From Pantoea sp. (lineage in GTDB: Bacteria > Pseudomonadota > Gammaproteobacteria > Enterobacterales > Enterobacteriaceae), in the NCBI RefSeq assembly GCF_028283705.1, contig NZ_JAPWKD010000011.1:248001-312000 (forward strand): a stretch of 64,000 nucleotides of DNA, read 5' to 3'. Shown here one piece after another: positions 50,806 through 60,348 of the stretch. The first letter of the stretch is position 1; each line of letters begins with the position of its first letter. The notes beneath the pieces were generated by a model. It did not search any database and had not been told where the DNA came from. It saw only the letters and a list, made by a program, of their open reading frames with translations. A program made the position numbers and the translations under genes.

Positions 50806-51825
50806 ATGATAACTAAAACCCGTATTGTTGCTGCCAGCGTGTTGGGGCTTCCGTTGATGGCATCCGCCCACATTAAATGGTTTGTTGACTATGACACCAC
50901 CAAAGCTCCAGAGTCTCTTGCCCGGATTGCAGGAGCTCAGGACTTCTGGGCGCTACTCTTTCTTTCCATTGCTATCATTTTTGCCACTTCGGTACTGGAT
51001 CGAAAAATCCCCTCTTTTACCGATCGCCCACAGCTCCATGGTTGGTTAGAAAAATCGCACAATGCAATACCGGAAATTATGCGTTGGGGGACCGGTGTAT
51101 TTTTCCTGACTCTGGGAATATTTTACCCTCATGTTATTCTTACCCCGGAACTTATTATTGAGAATCCCTGGCTGAAATACCTGCATTTCGTCATCGCATT
51201 TACTGCCTTCTCAAAAAGATCAAGCTTTATTGCTGGTTTTGGCATCCTGTTCTTATACTGCTATGCCGTTCAGCTTTATGGCTTGTTCCATATGTTGGAT
51301 TATTTTGTTTTTGTCGGTACGGGTGTTTATTTAATCACGCAGACAATATTGCCGCGAAGAACTTACGGTACTGAGCTGGAATTGCTTCGTTTCGTACTTT
51401 GCTATTCTTTCCTCTGGGGAGGTATAGATAAGTTTATGCAGCCGGCCCTTTTCTACCAGCTGCTGAACGACCATAGCTATCTGGCGATGGGGCTGAACTG
51501 GGCGTTTTTTGTTCGGGCCTGTGGTTTCGTTGAGTTATGCCTGGCATGGCATATCTATACAGGAAAAATGGCGGGCTATGCGAGCATTGGGGTGCTTGCC
51601 ACCATCGTGGTGCTGGCGTTTATCCCATTTGGTTTGACGGATTTTATCGGCCACTTCCTGTTCATCATTCCACTGGTTGCCGTGTTACTGACACCGCGTA
51701 AGACCTTTATCTTCCGTTCAGCGATGACCAATACCGTTGGTTTTGTCATGATGTTGGTGGCTCTGACTCTCTTTGGTTACCTCAGTTACTACTTCCTGCA
51801 TTTCCATTTATATACCCACCTCTGA
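50806..51825 (+). CDS. Polytopic membrane protein with N-terminal AHIKWF motif, unknown function
   Basis: 339 aa. ATG 50806 follows GAGGGA. The first 21 residues resemble a signal or first membrane segment (VAASVLGLPLMASA), directly followed by HIKWFVDYD, a motif I have seen at this position in a family of uncharacterised bacterial membrane proteins. About eight further helices follow, with conserved-looking charged residues inside them: LRFVLCYSFLWGGIDKFMQP and LTDFIGHFLFIIP. The general shape recalls DoxX/DoxD-like membrane proteins but I could not confirm it. It stands alone, 330 bp after galA and 160 bp before the next gene. Confidence 0.75.
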   Translation: MITKTRIVAASVLGLPLMASAHIKWFVDYDTTKAPESLARIAGAQDFWALLFLSIAIIFATSVLDRKIPSFTDRPQLHGWLEKSHNAIPEIMRWGTGVFFLTLGIFYPHVILTPELIIENPWLKYLHFVIAFTAFSKRSSFIAGFGILFLYCYAVQLYGLFHMLDYFVFVGTGVYLITQTILPRRTYGTELELLRFVLCYSFLWGGIDKFMQPALFYQLLNDHSYLAMGLNWAFFVRACGFVELCLAWHIYTGKMAGYASIGVLATIVVLAFIPFGLTDFIGHFLFIIPLVAVLLTPRKTFIFRSAMTNTVGFVMMLVALTLFGYLSYYFLHFHLYTHL

Positions 51826-51986
51826 TTCGCTCCCTTTGCTCAAAACTCCATGGGCAGAGGGTAAGCATCATCTGGCACTGCCGTGACTGTTTTCTGCTCA
51901 TCCGTGGTGATTATCCAGGCCAGGTCAAAATATTGCGCATATAGTTATTGCAAGATCCAAAGCATTAACTTCAGGGAAATAACGAA

Positions 51987-53018
51987 ATGAGCTGGTTTAC
52001 GCCGTGGCCACAGTTATCGCGTGTACTGATTTTACTTGCCTGTCTGACATTGATTTTGTTCGGACTGCATCTGTCCTCTCACCTTATTAACCAGGTTCTG
52101 TTGGCGATGCTGCTTTCCATCATGCTGGACCCGCTCGTAAGTTGGTTCGAGCATAAACGCATCCCGCGCATTCTCTCCTCGCTGCTGATTATCTCGGTAT
52201 TGCTGCTGATCATCGTGGTGACCATTATCAAACTGACCGTGTTAACCCCGGATTTGATCCTGCTGAGCCGCCAGACGCCGCTGTTGCTGACGGCAAGATT
52301 GCAGGAGGTGACTCAGGCCCTGGATCACATCGGCATTGCCCTGGCACCGGACGAAATGCTGGCGTTTGTCGATGCCGGTGCTATCGTTCGCTGGGCCACC
52401 GCTTTCCTGACTCAAATCCCCGGCGTGCTGTCATGGTGGGTGATGGTTTTCCTGATGCTGCTGTTTATGCTTTACGAGCTGCCGTTACTGAAAAATGCGC
52501 TGCACAAACGCGCGCAGGGCGACTCACCGGCGATTTATCTGGCGCTACAGGAAGGGATTCAGAGTGTCATTGTCTATGCCAGGGTTAAGACGCTGACGGG
52601 AATCTTCGGTGGTCTGATCGTCTGGGGTGGCGCGCAGTTACTGGGATTAAAATTCGCCTTTTTCTGGGGCGTATTGATGTTTGTTTTCAATTACGTGCCG
52701 GTGCTGGGTTCCTTTATGGCCGCCATTCCGCCCGTGGTACAAAGCTATCTCGCCTTCGATCTGGAAATTGCCCTGGTGATAGCGGGATTTTTTGTGGTGT
52801 TAAACCTGACACTCAGTTCCGTGCTGGAGCCGCTGATGGTGGGTAAGCGGCTGGATATGTCATTAACCAGCCAGCTGCTGGCTTTTTTGTTCTGGCAGGC
52901 CGTGCTGGGCATTACCGGCGCTATCCTGGCGATCCCTCTGACCTACCTGATTAAAAAAGTCCTGCTGGCCAGTTTCCGGCAACAGCAGGACTCCGCATTA
53001 TCGAACTCAGGTCAGTGA
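51987..53018 (+). CDS. AI-2E/PerM family membrane transporter
   Basis: 343 aa with about seven to eight helices. AI-2E family proteins (TqsA, PerM, YdiK in E. coli) include exporters of autoinducer-2 and Na+/H+ antiporters. Family signs: LSIMLDPLVSWFEHKRIPRILSSLL near the N-terminus, FNYVPVLGSFMAAIPPVVQSY (about residues 232-252) and the C-terminal NLTLSSVLEPLMVGKRLDMS, FWQAVLGITGAILAIPLTYL. Its last 12 bp overlap the end of the convergent P-type ATPase gene. The specific substrate is unknown. Confidence 0.87.
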   Translation: MSWFTPWPQLSRVLILLACLTLILFGLHLSSHLINQVLLAMLLSIMLDPLVSWFEHKRIPRILSSLLIISVLLLIIVVTIIKLTVLTPDLILLSRQTPLLLTARLQEVTQALDHIGIALAPDEMLAFVDAGAIVRWATAFLTQIPGVLSWWVMVFLMLLFMLYELPLLKNALHKRAQGDSPAIYLALQEGIQSVIVYARVKTLTGIFGGLIVWGGAQLLGLKFAFFWGVLMFVFNYVPVLGSFMAAIPPVVQSYLAFDLEIALVIAGFFVVLNLTLSSVLEPLMVGKRLDMSLTSQLLAFLFWQAVLGITGAILAIPLTYLIKKVLLASFRQQQDSALSNSGQ

Positions 53019-55736
53019 TTGGGTTTTCACCCCACGCCATGATCGTGTCAGACGTTTTTCTATCTCAACCACAATAAAGATAGCGATACTGACAATCAGT
53101 GAAATAAACCAGTAATTAATCGGTAACGGACGGGTGCCGAACAGCGTATTCATCAGTGGGATATAAATGATGATCGCCTGAAGCACGATCAGCACCACCG
53201 TCACCAGCCAGATACCCTTGTTCTTCATCAACCCGCTGTCGAGGGAGAAGCCTTCCGAATTACGGCAGTTGATCATATAGGCCCACTGCGCCGTCACCAG
53301 CATTTGCAGCAGCACGGTACGAATAAATTCCGGGCTGTAGCCACGCGGTTGTAGCCAGGCTTCCAGCACAAAGGCGCTGATGGAGATTAACAAGCCGACA
53401 AAAATGACACGCCAGATGGCATATCCATCCATCACATGCGCCTTCACATTACGTGGGGGACGGCGCATGGCATTGGCTTCTGCCGGTTCAAATGCCAGAC
53501 CAAAAGACAGCGTGGCGGAAGTCGCCATGTTCATCCACAGAATCTGCACCGGAGTGAGCGGCAGCAGATTCCCCATCAGAATGGCGATAATAATCAGTAA
53601 GCCCTGCGCCAGGTTGGTCGGCATGATAAACAGGATGGTTTTCTTCAGGTTGTCATACACCCGCCGCCCTTCTTTGACCGCGGCGGCAATAGTGGCGAAG
53701 TTGTCATCCGCGAGGATCATATCCGCCGACTCTTTCGTCACCTCGGTGCCTTTGATCCCCATGGCGATACCGACATTGGCCTGCTTCAGCGCTGGTGCAT
53801 CGTTCACACCGTCGCCGGTCATACCGACGATTTCGCCGCTCGATTCCAGCGCTTTTACCAGGCGTAATTTATGCTCCGGGCTGGTACGGGCAAAGATGTC
53901 ATAGGTTTTCGCTGCCTGCGCCAGTTCCGCGTCGTTCATATGCTCAAGCTCATAGCCGGTGACCGCTGATTTGCTGTTGCCAATACCCAGCATCTGCCCG
54001 ATAGCCATCGCGGTTTCCTGATGGTCGCCGGTGATCATTTTGACGCGAATCCCCGCCTGCTGGCAATCGTGAATGGCCGAGATGGCCTCCGGACGTGGTG
54101 GATCCATCATGCAACCCAGCCCCAGCAGTACCATGCCGTTATTCAGTTCATCATGATCGAGCGAAGTAACCGGCTCTAACATCGGCTTCCACGCAGCAGC
54201 GACAGTACGTAACCCCTCACTGGCGTAGGTGGTGATCGCCGCTTCCCAGTAAGCGAGGTCCAGCGGCTCCACGCCATTGGGTGTCTGTTGCTGCTGGCAA
54301 AGCTTCAGCAGCACATCAGGTGCGCCGGTCAACACAATGTAAGCTTGTCCGTCCGCAACACAACTCACTGACATGTATTTATACAGCGAATCAAAAGGAA
54401 GTTTGCTGATCACCTCAACGGATTTTTTCTGCGCAATACCTTTTGCCGCCAGCACTTTCATCGCACCTTCGGTGGGACCACCGACGATCACCCAGTGCCC
54501 ACTGGCATCCTGTCGCAGCTGACTTTCGTTACAGATATCAACCGCATGCAGAAATTGCTGGAACAGCGGATCAGTTGCGGCATTCAGTCCACTGGCCCCT
54601 TCCTCTGCCACAATTTCGCCTTTCGGTTCATAGCTGTTGCCGCTGACGCGCCATTTGCTTTTTGCCAGCACCACCGCTTTGACCGTCATTTCATTCATCG
54701 TCAGGGTGCCGGTTTTGTCAGAGCAAATGACCGACATCGCACCCAGCGTCTCAACGGTAGGTAATTTACGGATAATCGCCTGTACGCGCGCCATTGACTG
54801 CACGCCGAGTGAAAGGATGATCGAGATAATGGCCGGTAAGCCCTCCGGCACCGCCGCCACCGCCAGGCTGATAACCGAGAGCGCCAGTTCAGGGAAGGGA
54901 ATATCACGCAGGATGTAACCGAAGATAAACAGCGCAACCATCATCAGCAGGATGATGAAAAATATCGCTTTGCCGAGTTTATCAATCTGGACCAGCAGCG
55001 GAGTTTTCACCTCTTTCACAGAGCTTATCATCTCGTTGATATGCCCCAGCTCGGTGTCGCCACCGCTGGCCACCACCACGCCCGCAGCGGTGCCAGAACT
55101 GACAGTGGTGCCTGAAAACGCGAGGTTAAGGCGGTCGCCCAGTGATTTTTCACCGGACAACGCATCAACATTTTTAGACACCACGGTAGATTCGCCGGTG
55201 AGAATCGCCTCCTCCACCCGCAGGTTATGCACGTCAAACAAACGCAAATCTGCCGGGATTTTATCGCCAGGACGCAGCATCACCACATCGCCGGGCACAA
55301 TATCCTGGGTAGGTACGGTGATTTGTTTGCCGTCGCGCACCAGGATGGCTTCGCTGGCTAACATATTCTGGATACTTTTCAGTGATTTTTCGGCATTACT
55401 TTCCTGAATAAAACCAATTAACGCATTGATCACTGCCACACCGATAATAACAAATGTATCCACCCAATGGCCCATCACCGCCGTGATAAGCGCTGCGGCA
55501 AACAGGATATAAATCAATACATCTTTGAAATGCGCGATAAATTTCAGTAGTGCTGACTTCTCAGGTTTTTGTGGCAGCGCATTGGGGCCGTACTTTTCCA
55601 GGCGCTCATTGGCTGCAGAAGAAGATAAGCCAGACGGTGAACTTGCTAAGTTTTGGAAAGTTTCCTCTGTAGTGCACTGATACCAGGGCTGCCCAGCTAA
55701 AACAGCACCCTTATCCTGACCTTGAACATTTTCCAT
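53007..55736 (-). CDS. P2-type cation-transporting ATPase
   Basis: 909 aa. Order of motifs: actuator TGES (180-183), PEGLPA in M4 (297-302), phosphorylation site DKTGT with Asp340, [20 protein letters not shown] (641-650), and six C-terminal helices ending in [17 protein letters not shown]. The N-terminal region with [25 protein letters not shown] residues is the usual P-type ATPase N domain. Overall it resembles Ca2+ pumps of SERCA type (P2A). At the ion sites, however, M5 reads TNLAQ (Asn708, Gln711 where SERCA has Glu771) and M6 reads NMATS (Asn736, Thr739, Ser740 where SERCA has Asp800). With two acidic ligands gone, Ca2+ is doubtful; Na+, K+ or another ion is possible. Monocistronic, divergent from a 35-aa ORF. 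Confidence 0.9.
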   Translation of the reverse strand: MENVQGQDKGAVLAGQPWYQCTTEETFQNLASSPSGLSSSAANERLEKYGPNALPQKPEKSALLKFIAHFKDVLIYILFAAALITAVMGHWVDTFVIIGVAVINALIGFIQESNAEKSLKSIQNMLASEAILVRDGKQITVPTQDIVPGDVVMLRPGDKIPADLRLFDVHNLRVEEAILTGESTVVSKNVDALSGEKSLGDRLNLAFSGTTVSSGTAAGVVVASGGDTELGHINEMISSVKEVKTPLLVQIDKLGKAIFFIILLMMVALFIFGYILRDIPFPELALSVISLAVAAVPEGLPAIISIILSLGVQSMARVQAIIRKLPTVETLGAMSVICSDKTGTLTMNEMTVKAVVLAKSKWRVSGNSYEPKGEIVAEEGASGLNAATDPLFQQFLHAVDICNESQLRQDASGHWVIVGGPTEGAMKVLAAKGIAQKKSVEVISKLPFDSLYKYMSVSCVADGQAYIVLTGAPDVLLKLCQQQQTPNGVEPLDLAYWEAAITTYASEGLRTVAAAWKPMLEPVTSLDHDELNNGMVLLGLGCMMDPPRPEAISAIHDCQQAGIRVKMITGDHQETAMAIGQMLGIGNSKSAVTGYELEHMNDAELAQAAKTYDIFARTSPEHKLRLVKALESSGEIVGMTGDGVNDAPALKQANVGIAMGIKGTEVTKESADMILADDNFATIAAAVKEGRRVYDNLKKTILFIMPTNLAQGLLIIIAILMGNLLPLTPVQILWMNMATSATLSFGLAFEPAEANAMRRPPRNVKAHVMDGYAIWRVIFVGLLISISAFVLEAWLQPRGYSPEFIRTVLLQMLVTAQWAYMINCRNSEGFSLDSGLMKNKGIWLVTVVLIVLQAIIIYIPLMNTLFGTRPLPINYWFISLIVSIAIFIVVEIEKRLTRSWRGVKTQSLT

Positions 55737-55989
55737 ATGGACCCCTAGCTATTAAGCTATTGTTAAAATGAGTTTTTCAACAAAACACACACAAACTGAG
55801 GTAATTAGATTTTTAAGACACTGACCGACACTTTCGCCTGAAAAAAAATAATCCAGCTAATGATTTGAATGAGATAAATTAAATCTAATCTATATTATCA
55901 GAATGGCAATGTTAGCTTGCCTGTACGTACCGATTCTGGCTTTACACGTCTCTTGTCACCATCAACGGCAGAGAGAAAGGGAAATAATA

Positions 55990-56097
55990 ATGGAAATACA
56001 GATGGTTAAGTTGGTTTTTGGCTTCGTCATCATGGCAGTTGTCGCCACCACTCTGGTGGGACTGCTAACCTGGTTCGTGGTATCACATATCTCCTGA
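55990..56097 (+). CDS. Small single-pass membrane protein (35 aa), unknown
   Basis: ATG 55990 (MEIQMVKLVFGFVIMAVVAT) has a purine-rich SD (AGAAAGGG) about ten bases upstream. One hydrophobic helix spans residues 7-29 and the tail ends FVVSHIS. A longer frame opens at 55903 but its extra 29 residues are Cys/His-rich, lack an SD and look unselected. It stands 100 bp before the lipoprotein adaptor of the RND pump and may belong to the same transcript. Small helices of this type act as regulators of transporters (AcrZ, KdpF, MgtS); nothing links it to one here except position. Confidence 0.5.
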   Translation: MEIQMVKLVFGFVIMAVVATTLVGLLTWFVVSHIS

Positions 56098-56197
56098 TAG
56101 CTTTTCTGAACTGCAACACAAATGTAGTAATGCTTAAAATTGTTCCTTATTAACTGATTAATCCATGGCGCGGTATTTTCGGGATGAGGGAAAAATA

Positions 56198-57286
56198 ATG
56201 ATAAAATACAAGGCAATGCTTTTTCTGCTTTGCTGTGTTCTGCTTACCGGTTGTGATGAAAAAAAAGAATCCCCACCACCGCAACCTCGTGTAATTAAGG
56301 CGTTTACCATCGCCGCTGGCAATGCTTCCAATATCCGCATATTCCCGGCACGTATTCAGGCAGGTGATAACACCGACCTCGCTTTTAAACGCGCGGGGCA
56401 AATCACGCAGCTGGATTTACGTGATGGGATGACGGTTAAAGCCAATCAAACCCTCGCGACGCTGAATGATACTGATGCACGTCTGCGCGTGAAGGATCGG
56501 CAAAATACGTTCCAACTGGCAGATCGGCAATATCAGCGCTTCCGTTCACTTTCCAACCGCAGCGCCGTGTCGCAGGCTGATATGGATGTGCAGAAATCCA
56601 ATCGTGATGCTGCCGCCACTGCGCTAAGAATTGCTCAGGAAGAGTTGCAATTTCTCACCCTGCGCGCCCCCTTTGATGGGGTGATTGCCAGAGTTCAGGT
56701 CCGTAATCATCAGGTGGTGGCCGCAGGACAACCCATTGCCTTGCTAACCCGCGCCGATGTGCTGGATGTGATCTTCACCGTGCCGGAAAGTTTGTTTACC
56801 AGTCTCGATATCCAGAACGTCAGCTACCAGCCGGAGGTGCAATTTAACGCCCTGCCCGGCAGAACCTTCACCGCCAGCTACAAAGAACACACCACGCAAA
56901 CCGATGCCGCTACCATGACCTGGCAAGTGGTACTGACCATGCCGCGTCCGGCCGATTTACCCAATGTGGCAGGGCTAAGCGGGTCGGTACGGGTCCAGTT
57001 GCATAACCTGCCAAATGCGCCAGCGCAATCACGCGTGGTGGTACCCGGTGCTGCGGTGTTCAATCCCGATCGCAGTCCCACCAATCAGCCCCATGTCTGG
57101 TTGATTGTCGGCGAGGGCAATGATTTACACGTTAAAGATCAGCAGGTAGAAGTTGGCGATGTCAGTGCCGCAGGCGTTGAGATTATTTCCGGACTCAAAC
57201 CTGGCGATCGTATTGTGTCAGCAGGAACCGGCGAGCTACGCAATGGCGAAGCGATCCGCATCTGGACCCGTGAGCGGGGGTTATAA
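56198..57286 (+). CDS. RND efflux periplasmic adaptor (lipoprotein)
   Basis: 362 aa from ATG 56198, with GAGGGA upstream; ATG 56165 is rejected because it would place eleven polar residues before the signal. Lipoprotein signal with lipobox LLTGC (Cys19). Membrane-fusion protein layout: lipoyl halves (FKRAGQITQLDLRDGMTVK and LRAPFDGVIARVQVRNHQ) around a short helical hairpin (about 95-150), then beta-barrel and membrane-proximal parts ending LKPGDRIVSAGTGELRNGE. It bridges the inner-membrane pump to an outer-membrane channel. The stop and the pump start share one base (TAATG). No channel gene is present, so a TolC-type protein from elsewhere is needed. Confidence 0.9.
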   Translation: MIKYKAMLFLLCCVLLTGCDEKKESPPPQPRVIKAFTIAAGNASNIRIFPARIQAGDNTDLAFKRAGQITQLDLRDGMTVKANQTLATLNDTDARLRVKDRQNTFQLADRQYQRFRSLSNRSAVSQADMDVQKSNRDAAATALRIAQEELQFLTLRAPFDGVIARVQVRNHQVVAAGQPIALLTRADVLDVIFTVPESLFTSLDIQNVSYQPEVQFNALPGRTFTASYKEHTTQTDAATMTWQVVLTMPRPADLPNVAGLSGSVRVQLHNLPNAPAQSRVVVPGAAVFNPDRSPTNQPHVWLIVGEGNDLHVKDQQVEVGDVSAAGVEIISGLKPGDRIVSAGTGELRNGEAIRIWTRERGL

Positions 57287-60200
57287 TGCGGATTTTAGAC
57301 AACTTTATTAATAAACCCATCCGCATCTGGATGGTCATTCTGCTGCTTGGCGTTGGCGGTATTTATGCGCTGCTCAACATTGGCCGACTCGAAGATCCCC
57401 TGTTCACCATTAAAGCCGCGGTGATTGTCACGCAGTATCCCGGCGCATCGGCACAGCAGGTGGAAGAGGAGGTGACGTTACCGCTGGAGAACGCGTTACA
57501 GCGGCTCCCTTCACTCGATAACGTCACGTCCATCTCCAGTAACGGCCTGTCGCAGATCACCGTTTCGATTCATACCAGCTACCTGGCAAATCAGCTGCCA
57601 CAAATCTGGGACGAACTCCGGCGTCGCGTAGGTGATGCCGCGCTTCAGTTTCCGCCGGGGGCGCATACCCCGTTTGTGAATGACGATTTTGGCGACGTCT
57701 ATGGCTATTTCTTTGTGATTTATGGCAAAGATTTCACTAACGACGAACTGCGTAACTACGCCGACCAACTGCGGCGTGACCTGGTGCTGGTGCCCGGCGT
57801 GGCCAAAGTGGCAGTGGCGGGTGTGCAGCAGGAGCAAATCCGTATCGCTCTCTCCAGTACGAAAATGAGCAGCTACGGTATTACCACAGCGCGGGTGGCT
57901 GATTTGCTTAGCCGAAGCAACGTCGTCTCAAACGCCGGAAGTATCCGTATTGATGGTGAATCCATCCGTTTTAACCCCACCGGTGAATTTCAGTCGCTGG
58001 AGGATTTAGCCAACCTGCCGATATCGCGCCCCGGCACCACGCAAACCCTGCATCTGCACGATATCGCCACCCTGTCACACGGCGTGACCGACACCCCGGA
58101 TAATCTCTACCATGCTGATGGGCATGAGGCGCTGGCGATTGGCGTCTCCTTTGCGCCCGGCGTTAACGTGATTAACGTCGGTGATGCGCTGACGCAAAAG
58201 CTCGACGCTTATCAGCAGGACAAACCGGCAGGCATTTCACTGAAGGTGTTTTATAACCAGGCGCAGGAAGTGAAACAGTCGGTAGATGGATTTATCCTTA
58301 ACTTCCTGATGGCACTGGCGATTGTCGTCGGAACGCTGCTGATCTTTATGGGGGTACGCAGCGGCATCGTCATCGCCGCATCGCTGGCCTTCAACGTGCT
58401 GGGTACGTTGCTGGTGATGTATTTGTTCGGGCTGGAACTGCAACGCATCTCGCTGGGCGCACTGATCATCTCGCTCAGTATGCTGGTGGACAACGCCATT
58501 GTGGTGGTGGAAGGCATTAAGATCGACCAGCAGCGCGGGAAACCGTTGCAGCAGGCCACCACGCAAATGATTCAACGCACGGCGTTGCCGCTACTGGGCG
58601 CAACGGTGATTGCCATCATCGCTTTCGCCCCGATTGGCCTGTCTCAGGACTCCACCGGTGAATACTGTAAATCCCTGTTCCAGGTGCTGCTGATCTCCCT
58701 GCTACTCAGCTGGGTTACTGCACTGACGCTGACGCCAGTGTTTATCAAATGGAGCGAAGCGCGGCGTAAAGAATTAAAAATGCCGCAACAGGACGATCAA
58801 TCCCCTTATCAGGGCATTGTGTTTCGCGTCTACCGCCGCACACTGACCGCATTGATTCGCGTGCGCTGGCTGACAATTACAGTGATGGTAGCCTGCCTGG
58901 CCGCATCCTTATATGGCTTCACCTTTGTTAAACAGAACTTCTTCCCCTCCTCCAACACGCCGATATTTTTCACCGATCTCTGGCTGCCCTATGGCACCGA
59001 TATCAACCATACCGCCGCGACCGCCGCGCAAATCGAGCGTTTTATTAATCAGGAAGAGGGGGTAGCGGCTACCGTCACCACCATTGGTCAGGGCGCGATG
59101 CGTTTTACCCTGACTTATGATTCCACCCGTCAGTACACCAATTACGCGCAAATCATGGTGCGGGTGAAAGATGGCCGCCAGCTGGAACGTATCGCCTTAG
59201 CGACTGAGCATTATATTCAGCAGCAATATCCGCAGGTGAATGAACGCATTAAACGTATTCAGTTCGGCAGCGCCAGCGACAGCGCGATCGCCCTGCGTGT
59301 TATCGGTCCGGATCCTGATACGTTGCGCCACATTGCCAGCCAGATCGATGGCATTTTCCAGGCCGATGGCACCACGTTCCCGGTGCGTAATGACTGGCAA
59401 GAGCGTAGCAAAGTTATCCGCCCACAATACTCGGCATTGCGCGGGCAGGAACTGGGTATCGATAAACGCGATATCGATCAGGCGTTACGCATGAATTTCA
59501 GCGGGGATGCGGTGGGTATCTTCCGCGATGGCTCGCGGCTGATCCCGGTGATGTTGTATCCGGCGGATGATGAACGCCAGAATATTGATCACATTGCCAA
59601 CATTCAGTTGTGGAGCAACTCATTACAACACTTTGTTCCGCTCAGCAACGTGGTGTCGGATTTCCGTCTTGAGTGGGAAGACCCGTTGATTATGCGCCGG
59701 GATCGTATGCGCGTATTAACGGTGCAAACTGACCCGGACCCCGCCCTGGGGTTCACTGCGGCACAGGTGGTGGCGCGGGTGCAGCCACAAATCGAACAGC
59801 TGAAGTTGCCGCCCGGTTATCGCCTCGAATGGGGAGGCGAGCTGGAAAGTTCACGTGAAGCGCAAAGTGGGTTGCTGAGTTCGCTGCCGATTGGCTTCCT
59901 GGTAATGTTTGTTATCACCATCCTGATGTTCAACTCGCTGCGCGATGCGGTGGCAATCTGGATCACCGTACCGCTGGCCTTAATCGGCGTCACCTGTGGC
60001 TTCCTGCTGACCGGTATTCCGTTTGGCTTTATGGCGCTGATTGGGTTGTTGAGTCTCTCGGGAATGCTGATCCGCAATGGCATTGTCTTGCTTGAAGAAA
60101 CCCGCCAGTTCCGACAGCAGAAATCGCTACAGGACGCGATTCTGGATGCGGCGACCTCGCGTTTGCGACCGATCCTGCTGACGGCATTTACCACCGTACT

Positions 60201-60348
60201 GGGTCTGTTGCCATTGTTGCGCGATGTCTTTTTCCAGAGCATGGCAGTGGTGATCATTTTCGGCTTAGGTTTCGCCACGGTGCTGACTTTGCTGGTGCTG
60301 CCGGTACTGTATCGCTGTTTCCATGCAAAGGAAGCTGTTGATGAATAA
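57286..60348 (+). CDS. RND multidrug efflux pump, inner-membrane component
   Basis: 1020 aa, standard for HAE-1 type RND permeases. Proton-driven export of drugs or other amphiphiles. Twelve helices in two repeats (TM2-6 about 335-490, TM8-12 about 855-1005), two large periplasmic loops, and TM4 LIISLSMLVDNAIVVVEGIK with an aspartate of the proton relay. The second-repeat signature GLLSLSGMLIRNGIVLLEE is present. The N-terminal motif KPIRIWMVILLLGVGG and GRLEDPLFTIKAA resemble VexF/MdtB-like pumps with a single-component permease. Last bases overlap the acyltransferase-like gene by eight. The substrate is unknown. Confidence 0.92.
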   Translation: MRILDNFINKPIRIWMVILLLGVGGIYALLNIGRLEDPLFTIKAAVIVTQYPGASAQQVEEEVTLPLENALQRLPSLDNVTSISSNGLSQITVSIHTSYLANQLPQIWDELRRRVGDAALQFPPGAHTPFVNDDFGDVYGYFFVIYGKDFTNDELRNYADQLRRDLVLVPGVAKVAVAGVQQEQIRIALSSTKMSSYGITTARVADLLSRSNVVSNAGSIRIDGESIRFNPTGEFQSLEDLANLPISRPGTTQTLHLHDIATLSHGVTDTPDNLYHADGHEALAIGVSFAPGVNVINVGDALTQKLDAYQQDKPAGISLKVFYNQAQEVKQSVDGFILNFLMALAIVVGTLLIFMGVRSGIVIAASLAFNVLGTLLVMYLFGLELQRISLGALIISLSMLVDNAIVVVEGIKIDQQRGKPLQQATTQMIQRTALPLLGATVIAIIAFAPIGLSQDSTGEYCKSLFQVLLISLLLSWVTALTLTPVFIKWSEARRKELKMPQQDDQSPYQGIVFRVYRRTLTALIRVRWLTITVMVACLAASLYGFTFVKQNFFPSSNTPIFFTDLWLPYGTDINHTAATAAQIERFINQEEGVAATVTTIGQGAMRFTLTYDSTRQYTNYAQIMVRVKDGRQLERIALATEHYIQQQYPQVNERIKRIQFGSASDSAIALRVIGPDPDTLRHIASQIDGIFQADGTTFPVRNDWQERSKVIRPQYSALRGQELGIDKRDIDQALRMNFSGDAVGIFRDGSRLIPVMLYPADDERQNIDHIANIQLWSNSLQHFVPLSNVVSDFRLEWEDPLIMRRDRMRVLTVQTDPDPALGFTAAQVVARVQPQIEQLKLPPGYRLEWGGELESSREAQSGLLSSLPIGFLVMFVITILMFNSLRDAVAIWITVPLALIGVTCGFLLTGIPFGFMALIGLLSLSGMLIRNGIVLLEETRQFRQQKSLQDAILDAATSRLRPILLTAFTTVLGLLPLLRDVFFQSMAVVIIFGLGFATVLTLLVLPVLYRCFHAKEAVDE

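Noticed and set aside
55903-55989. 29-residue extension of the 35-aa membrane peptide
   Set aside because: No SD before 55903 and a sequence without membrane or domain features; ATG 55990 has a purine-rich SD.
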